Positions 1 to 5,809 of a stretch of 8,479 bases of DNA are shown piece by piece. Position numbers and translations under genes: made by a program. Location: the NCBI GenBank assembly GCA_021810815.1, contig JAJZHR010000078.1, positions 1 through 8,479 on the forward strand, written 5' to 3'. Positions within the stretch are counted from its first letter, which is position 1, and each line of letters begins with the position of its first letter. The notes under the pieces were generated by a model. That model did no database searches and was not told the DNA's origin. It saw only the letters and a list, made by a program, of their open reading frames with translations. This DNA is from Acidobacteriota bacterium (GTDB lineage: Bacteria; Acidobacteriota; Terriglobia; Terriglobales; Acidobacteriaceae).

Positions 1-29
1 TGCTGCCCAGATTTGCCCGATAACTGTCC

Positions 30-212
30 TCATCGAGCACCCCCCGCCGAACACTTCGTCCGCCGCCGCCCCGTACCCCGCTTCCGCCGCGGAGCAGGGA
101 ATTCAGCGAGCCGTAAAGTGCATACCCCACAATAAGATGCGGCACCTCCTGCTCTTACCCAGAGCCGTCCACATGCTTCACACACCTTCAGTTCCACGCG
201 CAAGTAGTTCAT
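30..212 (-). CDS. Small CxxC/CxxC zinc-ribbon-like protein, function unknown
   Basis: This is a 60-residue protein. Cysteines at 11, 14, 28 and 31 form a CxxC-x13-CxxC pattern, as in a small zinc ribbon. The N-terminus (MNYLRVELKVCEACG) leads straight into the first pair, and the C-terminal third is strongly basic (PRRKRGTGRRR), which could bind nucleic acid. I chose the ATG at 212 because GGAG lies six to seven bases upstream and the protein from there is compact. The frame runs open up to 296, but that upstream part has no ribosome binding site and looks like leader RNA. A promoter with a perfect TTGACA lies further upstream (446-474), implying a leader of about 227 bases. The zinc binding is inferred from the cysteine spacing alone; the function is unknown. 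Confidence 0.65.
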   Translation of the reverse strand: MNYLRVELKVCEACGRLWVRAGGAASYCGVCTLRLAEFPAPRRKRGTGRRRTKCSAGGAR

Positions 213-439
213 GTTTTCTCCAAAGGAATCTCGGTTCCCTTCACAGCCTGATTGTTTTCCAACGGTGCGACTGGCTGTGACGGTCTGGGGAGACATCGGC
301 TTGCCCCGGCGAGCTCTCGTGGCCGCTCCTGGCAGTGCCGCATGTCCCGATTTGTTTCACCTTTGTCTCCTGACGGGCACATAAACAGACCAATCGGAGT
401 CTTCCGAAACTGGGATCAATAACTATGTGCATTGGAAGC
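213..439 (-). other. Long, possibly structured 5' leader RNA of the zinc-ribbon gene
   Basis: This is the stretch between the inferred start of transcription and the ATG at 212. It holds several complementary pairs (plus-strand coordinates): 241-248 with 273-280 (8 bp); 282-287 with 386-391 (6 bp), enclosing 289-295 with 364-370 (7 bp); and 394-398 with 403-407 (5 bp, 4-base loop). On the minus strand a segment reading GGGACAT (343-348 region) could also pair with the same ATGTCTC that forms the 289-295 arm, so two folds would be mutually exclusive. I did not match it to a known riboswitch, 6S RNA, SRP RNA or tmRNA. Each pairing alone could arise by chance at this length. Confidence 0.3.
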
Positions 440-445
440 CATAAA

Positions 446-474
446 TCTATAGCTGACAGACCATGCTGTGTCAA
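446..474 (-). promoter_or_regulatory. Sigma-70-type promoter driving the zinc-ribbon gene leader
   Basis: Read on the minus strand, TTGACA (474-469, 6 of 6 consensus) is followed by 17 bases and TATAGA (451-446, 4 of 6). Transcription would start near 439. The next minus-strand start codon with a ribosome binding site is at 212. It reads away from the HTH regulator gene, so the 213-610 interval is a divergent promoter region. Confidence 0.6.
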
Positions 475-536
475 GTACTTTGTTTTAATCAATGTTCACA
501 ATATCCCAGAAAAGAACACATGCTGCTCTTCGTCCT

Positions 537-570
537 TTCGCGAACAAATGCATGCATTGCAATGTGCAAT
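537..570. promoter_or_regulatory. Cluster of palindromes, candidate operator of the HTH regulator
   Basis: Three symmetric elements lie side by side. TTCGCGAA is at 537-544, AATGCATGCATT (a perfect 12-bp palindrome) at 547-558, and ATTGCA-ATG-TGCAAT (6-bp arms, 3-base centre) at 556-570. The last two overlap. They sit about 40-70 bases before the regulator start and cover the probable -35 box. That arrangement fits an operator for autoregulation, but this is inference. Confidence 0.45.
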
Positions 571-587
571 TTTTCTTGGAATATAGA
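558..587 (+). promoter_or_regulatory. Probable promoter of the HTH regulator gene
   Basis: TTGCAA (558-563, 4 of 6) is separated by 18 bases from TATAGA (582-587, 4 of 6) in an AT-rich stretch. Transcription would start near 594, leaving a leader of only about 17 bases with no clear Shine-Dalgarno sequence before the ATG at 611. The -35 box lies inside the palindrome cluster. Confidence 0.4.
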
Positions 588-610
588 TAGCCAAATGTTA
601 TGGTTCGGGC

Positions 611-1324
611 ATGAATTTTCAGGAGCTTCATGAAAGCCTCCGCACGGAGCTGGTCCGCCGTATCGATTCCGGCTTGCTGACCGGCACGCTTCTAGCCCGC
701 CAGACCGGATATCGACAGGCCCACATGTCGAACTTCCTCAACCGCAAGCGCTCTCTCAGCCTCGAAGGGCTTGATCGAGTCCTTGCAGCCCAGAGCCTCA
801 CCATCGAGCAGATTCTGCCCTTTGATCTCGACGCCTCCGCCCAGCCGCAAGCCCATTCGCGTGATCAGGTGGAAACCATTCCCGTCGTGCATCCGTGGGC
901 CGCTCTCAACGACGTCCGCATCTCAGACTCTTCAGTCATAGAGACCCTCCAGGTTTCCGCCTCGCGCCTGTACTCCAATCGTTCCCGCCCCTCGCCGTCT
1001 CGCGCCCATTGGCAGCGGTTTCTCGCACTCCAGCTTGATGCCAGCCTGGCCGCGCCGATGGAGCCGATTCTCCCCAGCGGCTGCATCGTCGTCCTTGACC
1101 GCCACTACAACTCGCTTGCACCCCACAGCGCGCGCCAGCCCACTGTCTACGCGGTGCGCAACGGCAGCTCCCTCGATCTCCGCTACGTCGCCCTGGAGAA
1201 GAACTCCCTCATCCTGCGCCCCCACAGCCTCAACTACCCCGTGCAGCTCATTCCGCTCGCCACCAACGCTGCTCCCTCCGACCATCTCCTGGGCCGTATC
1301 TGCATGCTCATCTCCGACCTCTGA
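611..1324 (+). CDS. HTH (XRE-like) regulator with a LexA/S24-like, apparently non-catalytic C-terminal domain
   Basis: The protein has 237 residues. Residues about 10-70 form a helix-turn-helix region (LLARQTGYRQAHMSNFLNRK at 27-46) of the XRE/lambda-repressor kind. Residues about 135-237 resemble the S24/LexA fold: APMEPILPSG (148-157) followed by CIVVLDR, then YAVRNGSSLDLRYVALE (180-196), a stretch like L-x-L-x-x-S-x-N-Y-P (200-210), and LGRICMLI near the end. In S24 peptidases the first motif is usually D-S-M-E-P with a catalytic Ser, and the second carries a catalytic Lys (VKRLE). Here those positions are Pro149 and about Val193, so self-cleavage is unlikely. It is probably a DNA-binding repressor or sensor, as many phage-repressor-like proteins are. 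The start codon is the first ATG in frame; the ribosome binding site is weak. Its neighbour across the divergent region is the zinc-ribbon gene. Confidence 0.75.
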   Translation: MNFQELHESLRTELVRRIDSGLLTGTLLARQTGYRQAHMSNFLNRKRSLSLEGLDRVLAAQSLTIEQILPFDLDASAQPQAHSRDQVETIPVVHPWAALNDVRISDSSVIETLQVSASRLYSNRSRPSPSRAHWQRFLALQLDASLAAPMEPILPSGCIVVLDRHYNSLAPHSARQPTVYAVRNGSSLDLRYVALEKNSLILRPHSLNYPVQLIPLATNAAPSDHLLGRICMLISDL

Positions 1325-1419
1325 ACTCTGCCGCGTTATCTTCGTTGGGAAGCTGAGATGAAAGCGGTGCAGGAACACGGGTGCCCCGCGTCTCGGGACT
1401 CGACACTCTTTTTTGAGGC

Positions 1420-1440
1420 GTTGGCTCTCGTATAGCCAAC
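1420..1440. other. Hairpin downstream of the HTH regulator
   Basis: GTTGGCT (1420-1426) and AGCCAAC (1434-1440) are perfectly complementary around a 7-base loop, about 95 bases after the regulator stop codon. No T-run follows it on the plus strand; a run of six T precedes it at 1409-1414. It may limit read-through or protect the 3' end, but it is not a standard intrinsic terminator. Confidence 0.3.
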
Positions 1441-1477
1441 AACTCCAGAGCCCTTCGTCACCCCCGGACAGATCTCC

Positions 1478-1505
1478 TGAGCCACCTATGAGCCACCTAT
1501 GGTGG
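1478..1505. repeat. 11-bp tandem duplication with an adjoining inverted repeat
   Basis: TGAGCCACCTA occurs twice without a gap (1478-1488 and 1489-1499). The second copy runs into CCACC-TAT-GGTGG (1493-1505), a perfect 5-bp inverted repeat. It lies 50-77 bases upstream of the 70-residue ORF, so it would fall in its promoter or leader. Confidence 0.6.
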
Positions 1506-1554
1506 AAATCGCAAAGGCCCCGTCTCTGGTAGCATCCCTTTTGAGGAACCCGCA

Positions 1555-1767
1555 ATGGAACAAGTCCCTGTCCAAGCCCCTGTCGCTCGCCGCAACGAAG
1601 ACATCGCCCTCGATCTCCTGAAGTTTGTAGCTTCCACCGCCAACGTCGGACGCATGGCAGCCTCTGCCACCGGTTTTGTCTCCGGTGCGTCCCCCAAGGC
1701 CGACGATCAGGTCTCGCAGCTTCTCGACCTATACACTCGCTGCCTTCGCACCGTGCAGGGAAAGTAG
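1555..1767 (+). CDS. Small protein of unknown function (70 residues)
   Basis: I do not recognise a family. The protein is 70 residues and helix-prone, with a soluble, mixed-charge N-terminus (residues 1-20), a small-residue-rich middle (STANVGRMAASATGFVSGA, 27-45) and a helical tail containing one Cys (63). No signal peptide or membrane segment is evident. The start is supported by TGAGGA eight or nine bases before the ATG. The stop codon lies 10 bases before the GTG I assign to the oxidoreductase, which suggests one transcription unit. Codon usage is rich in G/C-ending codons like its neighbours. That it is a real gene is likely from the ribosome binding site and spacing; no function can be stated. 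Confidence 0.6.
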   Translation: MEQVPVQAPVARRNEDIALDLLKFVASTANVGRMAASATGFVSGASPKADDQVSQLLDLYTRCLRTVQGK

Positions 1768-1777
1768 CTCCCCGCCC

Positions 1778-2806
1778 GTGCCGTCCACAACCCCTTTGCG
1801 AGTAGCTGTCGCCGGCGCCGGTGCGTTTGGCCGCAACCATCTGCGCATTTACAGGGAGCTGGAGATCTCCGGAGCCACTTCCGGGGGGCCCGTCCAGCTA
1901 GCTGCCATCATCGAGCAGGACAGCACCCGCGCCGTTGCCCTCCAGCAGGAGTTCCAGGTTCCGGTCTTCCCCTCCGCTGAAGCCTGTGTCGAGCAAGTCG
2001 GGTCCGGAACACTCAGCCTCGACGCCGCCTCCGTCTGCGTGCCCACGATCCACCACGCCAGGACGACCTCAGCCCTGCTTTCCGCAGGCGTCGACGTCCT
2101 TGTGGAAAAGCCTTTCGTCTCCACCGTCGAAGAAGCAGACGCTCTCATCTCTCTGGCTGAAGCAAACCGCCGCGTCCTTCAGATTGGCCATCTCGAGCGT
2201 TTCAACCCGGCTGTCACCGCCGTCGCCGCGCACCTCAACCAGCCCATGTTTTTTGAGGCGCACCGCCTCAGCATCTTCACGCCCCGCTCGCTCGATGTCG
2301 ATGTCGTCCTCGACCTCATGATCCACGATCTCGACGTCGTCCTCAGCTTTGTCGACTCCCCTGTGCGCGAAGTCCGCGCCGTTGGCCTGCCCGTTCTCTC
2401 GGGCAAAGTGGACATCGCCAACGTCCGCGTGGAGTTCCAATCCGGCTGCGTCGCCAACTTCACCGCCAGCCGCGTCAGCACCGAGCGCGTCCGGAAGCTC
2501 CGCTTCTTCCAGCCCCACCAGTACATCTCCATTGACTACGCCCGGCAGGATGCGCTCCTGATCGATGTTTCGGGAGCCGCCTCTTCCCATCCCTCCACAG
2601 GCCTCGGCGTCGGCAGTATCCCGGTCACTGAGGGCGAGCCCCTGCGCCTTGAAATCGAGTCCTTCCTCGCTTGCGTCCGCACCCGCGCCACACCGCGCGT
2701 CACCGCGCAGCAGGGCCGAGCAGCTCTCGCGCTAGCCCTCGAAATCAATCGCGCCATCGCGGACCACGCCCAAAGAGCCGGCCTTGAACGCTTCATCCAA
2801 TTTTGA
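1778..2806 (+). CDS. Gfo/Idh/MocA family NAD(P)-dependent oxidoreductase
   Basis: Family members oxidise or reduce sugars and sugar nucleotides using bound NAD(P). From the GTG start the protein has 342 residues, the usual family length. The Rossmann glycine motif is AGAGAFGRNH (residues 12-21), directly after a beta strand (LRVAV). The family Glu-Lys-Pro is at 110-112 (LVEKPF), and the active-site region is DLMIHDLD (179-186, with His183 and Asp186). GHLERFNP (137-144) resembles members acting on UDP-N-acetylhexosamines, such as those adjacent to lipid A genes (GnnA-like). No lpx gene is in the window, so substrate assignment is tentative. The open frame extends back to 1676 but would overlap the 70-residue ORF and add a Pro/Ser/Arg-rich tail of no family character, so I chose the GTG. 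Its ribosome binding site (GGAAAG) is about 13 bases upstream and weak; coupling to the preceding ORF is plausible. Confidence 0.85.
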   Translation: MPSTTPLRVAVAGAGAFGRNHLRIYRELEISGATSGGPVQLAAIIEQDSTRAVALQQEFQVPVFPSAEACVEQVGSGTLSLDAASVCVPTIHHARTTSALLSAGVDVLVEKPFVSTVEEADALISLAEANRRVLQIGHLERFNPAVTAVAAHLNQPMFFEAHRLSIFTPRSLDVDVVLDLMIHDLDVVLSFVDSPVREVRAVGLPVLSGKVDIANVRVEFQSGCVANFTASRVSTERVRKLRFFQPHQYISIDYARQDALLIDVSGAASSHPSTGLGVGSIPVTEGEPLRLEIESFLACVRTRATPRVTAQQGRAALALALEINRAIADHAQRAGLERFIQF

Positions 2807-2914
2807 CTGTTTTTGGCGCTGACGCTTGGAGCGGTCGCCCGTCGGTTGGCAGCACAGAGCATTCGGCAGCGCCAGCGAGCTTCGCCAGAACCCGCTATCG
2901 CTATCAGCTCAATC

Positions 2915-2940
2915 CATTCATTTTCCAAGAATCATGAATG
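2915..2940. other. Hairpin between convergent genes
   Basis: CATTCAT (2915-2921) and ATGAATG (2934-2940) form a perfect 7-bp stem with a 12-base loop. It lies between the oxidoreductase stop (2806) and the lipoprotein stop (2976), where transcription from both sides must end. There is no U tract in either direction, so its role as a terminator is only a possibility. Confidence 0.3.
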
Positions 2941-2975
2941 CAGCATCGAGGGCGTAGCGGACCGTTCGCAAATCC

Positions 2976-3860
2976 CTACGGCAGCTTCTGCACCTGGGTT
3001 CCGTCGGGAATCTTCAGCTCGAAATTCTTATCGTCCAGCGGCTGATTAACACGGACACGATCCATCGTCAGTTTCACGCTGTATCTTTCCAGAGGCCGTC
3101 GGATGTTCACCGTCGATGGAAACTGCGTTCCGCCGAAGTCCTGATACGGCCCATACACCACCTGTGTCACGATGTTTCCCGAGTCGTCATAAATGTCCTG
3201 CTGGTAGGGCAGCAGCGTCGTCCTGCTGATGTGGATCACGCGCAACGCGATCATCTCGTTGCTGTCGCCTCTCCGCCGCGTCACCGTCAGGTTGTAGTCC
3301 GGCTCCTCGATGACGACCTTCCGCTTCGGATCAAGATCCATGATCCGCGTGTCCGTCGTCAGGCTCACAAATTCGTCAGGACTGACGCCAGGAACCAGCA
3401 GGGAATCGAGGAATACGCCTGGGCGAAGGTTCTCCAGGACGTTCTTTGAAGGAGTGCTCACGGCATCGCTTCCCGTGATCGCCCGGTTCTTGACGCTGAT
3501 CAGCAGGGTGAACGTGTTGCCATCGCTCACCATGTCGAAGGCGTGTGTGTGCAGCACCGGAACCAGCCCGATCACCCGCAGCATCGCCGGCTTGCGCATC
3601 AGGACGTAGCCGCGCGTCTCAGGAAAATCCTTTGCTTCTCCTTTGACCGTGTCATTCGATGAAGCAGCAATTTCCACCGTGGCGGTCAGCGACTGCACCG
3701 CATCGTAGCGCTCGTTCACCTGCTTCACCAGTTGATCCACGGTCGCGTTCAGCACAATGTCCGGGCGGCGCGACTTGGCGATGCTCCGCGTTCGGGTCAA
3801 GCAACCCGTCAACGCCGGCAGCAAACACAACAGCGCCAATAGCCTGAATCCCTTTCGCAT
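2976..3860 (-). CDS. Outer-membrane-type lipoprotein, LolA-like/DUF4292-like
   Basis: The protein is predicted to be exported and lipid-anchored. The N-terminus is MRKGFRLLALLCLLPALTGC, with positive residues, a hydrophobic core and a lipobox (LTGC) with the acylated Cys at residue 20. The rest (about 40-290) is rich in alternating beta-strand pattern: an LVKQVNERYDAVQSLTATVE segment (44-63), then strands such as GYVLMRKPAMLRVIG (84-98) and DMVSDGNTFTLLI (109-121). This recalls the half-barrel of LolA/LolB and DUF4292 lipoproteins, which handle lipidated or hydrophobic cargo. Family placement is by pattern only. An alternative TTG start at 3875 has a good GGAGAGG upstream and would add five residues. 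mltG lies upstream on the same strand, about 300 bases away, so co-transcription is possible but not assured. Confidence 0.7.
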   Translation of the reverse strand: MRKGFRLLALLCLLPALTGCLTRTRSIAKSRRPDIVLNATVDQLVKQVNERYDAVQSLTATVEIAASSNDTVKGEAKDFPETRGYVLMRKPAMLRVIGLVPVLHTHAFDMVSDGNTFTLLISVKNRAITGSDAVSTPSKNVLENLRPGVFLDSLLVPGVSPDEFVSLTTDTRIMDLDPKRKVVIEEPDYNLTVTRRRGDSNEMIALRVIHISRTTLLPYQQDIYDDSGNIVTQVVYGPYQDFGGTQFPSTVNIRRPLERYSVKLTMDRVRVNQPLDDKNFELKIPDGTQVQKLP

Positions 3861-3875
3861 CGTCACCTGGCCCAA

Positions 3876-4165
3876 AAAACCTCTCCAATGTTCTACTGTC
3901 GGCGCAATGCGAGACGACCACTCTTGCGGCGGTCTTGCTCAAGCAAAGCTGCGCTGCACGTTCTTCCCGCGACTGCGGAAATCAGGAGAAATTCTCCAGG
4001 AAAATTCTGATGCAGTCCGGTTTGGAAGGGGAACCGGCAGCAGCCCACCCATAACTGGCGCATGATCAGAGCGGCCCCGGCCGCTGAGGGACTGTATGGG
4101 TGCTCAAATTCGAGTCGAACCATTCAGAGTTTCCCTAGACATCCAGTATATCCGCCCGCTCCCTC
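3876..4165. other. Spacer between mltG and the lipoprotein gene, rich in inverted repeats
   Basis: I see no convincing gene here. Four perfect inverted repeats occur: TTGCT-CA-AGCAA (3935-3946), GGAGAA-A-TTCTCC (3985-3997), CCGGTT with AACCGG around 9 bases (4017-4037), and AGCGGCC-CC-GGCCGCT (4070-4085). The interval is both the 3' flank of mltG and the upstream region of the lipoprotein. None is followed by a T-run, so they are not textbook terminators. An open frame at 3893-4123 lacks family character. Confidence 0.45.
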
Positions 4166-5164
4166 TCACCGGGCAACGCCTTCCGCCTGCCGGTAGGCCT
4201 GAACATTTTTGGAGTGCTCTCCCAGGCTTTTTGCGAACACGCTATGGCCCTTGGCATCGCTCACGAAATACAGATAATCGGTCTGCGCCGGCGACATCGC
4301 AGCCCTCAGCGAAGCCACGCCCGGGTTGCAGATAGGCCCTGGAGGCAGGCCGGTATGCTTATACGTGTTATAGGACGACTCCGACTGCAGGTCGGACTCA
4401 TAAATCTTGCCGCCGTATCGTCCCTCAAGGAGTGCCGCGTAGATTACGGTGGGATCCGTCGCCAGAGGCATCCCCTGCGACAGTCGGTTCACAAACACGC
4501 TGGCCACCAGCGGGCGCTCCCGATTCACCCCCGTCTCACGCTCCACCAGAGAAGCCAGAGTCACGGTGTGGGCCACGTTTGAGGTCAGCCCCACTTGCGA
4601 TGCCGTCTGCCGGAACCTCTTCACCATCGTCGCAAGTATCTGATGGGGCGAGGCTTTCCGTGAAAACCGATACGTGTCTGGAAATAGAAACCCCTCCAGG
4701 CTCGGTGCACCCGGGCTCAGATCGTTGATCAGGCTCGTGTCCGCGCGTTCTGCTTGCAGAAAGGAGTCCGCGCTCCCCAGTTTCGCCGCCTCCACCGCCT
4801 GCGCGATGTCGAAGATGTTGTATCCCTCGGGGACGGTCAGGGCCAGCGTGTACACGTCGCCGCGCTCGATCCTCGTGTACACCTCCGCTGCGCTCGCCGG
4901 ATGGTCGAATCGGTATTCGCCAGCTTTCAGCGTTCCCCGCTTCCACAGCCGCAGCGCGTCAAAGGCGTATCGGCTCCGCACAATCCCTTTCGCCTGTAGC
5001 TCAGCCGCGATCTGCGTCGTTGACGTTCCCGGCAGTATCTCGACAAACGTCTCCGATGTCGGCCCGTAGGGCCAGTAGGCGAGATACGCTCCCACGCCGG
5101 CCGCAAGCAGCGTCAGCAACAACAGTACGCCAAAGAATCTCCCCATCCCCAACCCCCAGGCCAT
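4166..5164 (-). CDS. mltG: Endolytic peptidoglycan transglycosylase MltG (YceG-like)
   Basis: MltG cleaves nascent glycan strands inside the chain and is thought to set their length at the inner membrane. The 332-residue protein has one N-terminal membrane segment (about 10-30), a LysM-like region (38-90) and the YceG catalytic region (about 105-320). Visible signatures are SLEGFLFPDTY (155-165), LASLVERETG (203-212) containing the catalytic Glu208 (equivalent to E. coli Glu218), DPTVIYA (237-243), YNTYKHTGLPPGPICNPG (265-282) and DYLYFV (296-301). All key positions are intact and the length is typical. Translation could also begin at the ATG at 5146 (MGRFFGVL), which has a G-rich stretch before it. 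It is divergent from ruvX; mltG and ruvX are often neighbours in bacteria. Confidence 0.95.
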   Translation of the reverse strand: MAWGLGMGRFFGVLLLLTLLAAGVGAYLAYWPYGPTSETFVEILPGTSTTQIAAELQAKGIVRSRYAFDALRLWKRGTLKAGEYRFDHPASAAEVYTRIERGDVYTLALTVPEGYNIFDIAQAVEAAKLGSADSFLQAERADTSLINDLSPGAPSLEGFLFPDTYRFSRKASPHQILATMVKRFRQTASQVGLTSNVAHTVTLASLVERETGVNRERPLVASVFVNRLSQGMPLATDPTVIYAALLEGRYGGKIYESDLQSESSYNTYKHTGLPPGPICNPGVASLRAAMSPAQTDYLYFVSDAKGHSVFAKSLGEHSKNVQAYRQAEGVAR

Positions 5165-5211
5165 GATTCTACGTCGCCCTCAAGCTCTTCGAGCCAGACC
5201 GCAATGGGCGC

Positions 5212-5318
5212 GTAGACTGACACGTAGACCAACCCAGCAGACTCAAACGCAGACTGCAAAGGGATGGGATGCAGGAACGAGGGATGCAACACGCATGGTT
5301 TCAGCAGGGATGGATGCA
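5212..5318. repeat. Degenerate short direct repeats upstream of ruvX
   Basis: G(T/C)AGAC occurs four times at 5212, 5224, 5237 and 5249, i.e. every 12-13 bases, as a decayed tandem array. It is followed by three copies of a GGATGCA-type element (5266-5273, 5281-5288, 5312-5318). Because each GGGATG carries both a purine-rich stretch and an ATG, the region shows several start-like signals before the true start at 5319. Confidence 0.5.
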
Positions 5319-5780
5319 ATGGAGCAACCTCAGCGGGTCGATGTCCCCAGGCTGATGGGCCTCGACGTGGGGGATCGGCGCATCGGCGTCGCTCTGTCTG
5401 ACCAGCTCGGCCTCACTGCCCAGCCCCTGCTGACCATCACGCGCACCAACCGCCGCGCCGACCTCTCTTCGCTCCGCCGCATCATCCGCAAGCACGGCAT
5501 CGCGGAGATCATCGTCGGAAATCCGCTCTACATGTCCGGCGACCTCAGCCCCCAGGCCGCCAAGGCCCAGGCCTTCGCCGCAACCCTGGTCGAAGAGTTC
5601 CATCTGCCGATGCATCTGTGGGACGAGCGGCTTACCACCACTCAGGCCCACCGACAGCTTGACGACGCAGGCCATGCCAAGATGGGCCGCAAAGGCATCA
5701 TCGACCAGTTGGCCGCAGTCCTGATCCTCCAGGCCTTCCTCGACCACCGTCATTCCTCGATGAGGGGGACTAAGGGCTAA
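5319..5780 (+). CDS. ruvX: RuvX/YqgF-type RNase H-like protein (Holliday junction resolvase / pre-16S rRNA nuclease)
   Basis: This family has an RNase H-like fold and has been described both as a Holliday junction resolvase and as the nuclease that matures the 5' end of 16S rRNA. From 5319 the protein has 153 residues, the normal size. Motifs are LMGLDVGDRRIGVALSD (12-28, acidic Asp16), IIVGNPLYMSG (64-74), WDERLTTTQA (101-110, Glu103) and GIIDQLAAVLILQAFL (126-141, Asp129). All acidic active-site residues are present. The frame is open back to 5163, but the added N-terminus is Arg/Gln/Thr-rich, encoded by short repeats and unlike the family. AGGGA eight bases before 5319 supports the chosen start; 5310 and 5295 are alternatives. 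It is divergent from mltG and convergent with carD. Confidence 0.93.
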   Translation: MEQPQRVDVPRLMGLDVGDRRIGVALSDQLGLTAQPLLTITRTNRRADLSSLRRIIRKHGIAEIIVGNPLYMSGDLSPQAAKAQAFAATLVEEFHLPMHLWDERLTTTQAHRQLDDAGHAKMGRKGIIDQLAAVLILQAFLDHRHSSMRGTKG

Positions 5781-5806
5781 AGCTTCAGAACCCCTTACTC
5801 CTCATC
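5759..5806. terminator. Imperfect bidirectional hairpin between ruvX and carD
   Basis: GATGAGG (5759-5765) pairs with CCTCATC (5800-5806), and inside it TAAGGG (5771-5776) pairs with CCCTTA (5792-5797), with a small asymmetric internal loop. The stem overlaps the last codons of ruvX and ends just before the carD stop. It is well placed to stop transcription from both converging genes. No U-run follows on either strand, so termination is inferred from position. Confidence 0.4.
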
Positions 5807-5809
5807 CCC

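Noticed and set aside
241..492. 83-codon minus-strand frame upstream of the zinc-ribbon gene
   Set aside because: Its start lies upstream of the strong promoter at 446-474 and it has no ribosome binding site or family pattern; better explained as leader RNA.
1676..1777. N-terminal extension of the oxidoreductase to the ATG at 1676
   Set aside because: It would overlap the 70-residue ORF for 92 bases and add a Pro/Ser/Arg-rich stretch foreign to the family; the GTG at 1778 gives a normal length.
932..1840. Long open frame of about 300 codons antisense to the HTH regulator
   Set aside because: Arg/Gly/Trp-rich translation, no family motif, spans two plus-strand genes; typical stop-poor shadow of GC-rich coding DNA.
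4112..4121. tRNA-like T-loop (GGTTCGACTC on the minus strand)
   Set aside because: The flanking bases do not form the T stem, and no anticodon arm or acceptor pairing could be found.
3893..4123. 76-codon minus-strand frame between mltG and the lipoprotein
   Set aside because: Weak ribosome binding site, no motif, and it runs through four inverted repeats; I treat the interval as non-coding.
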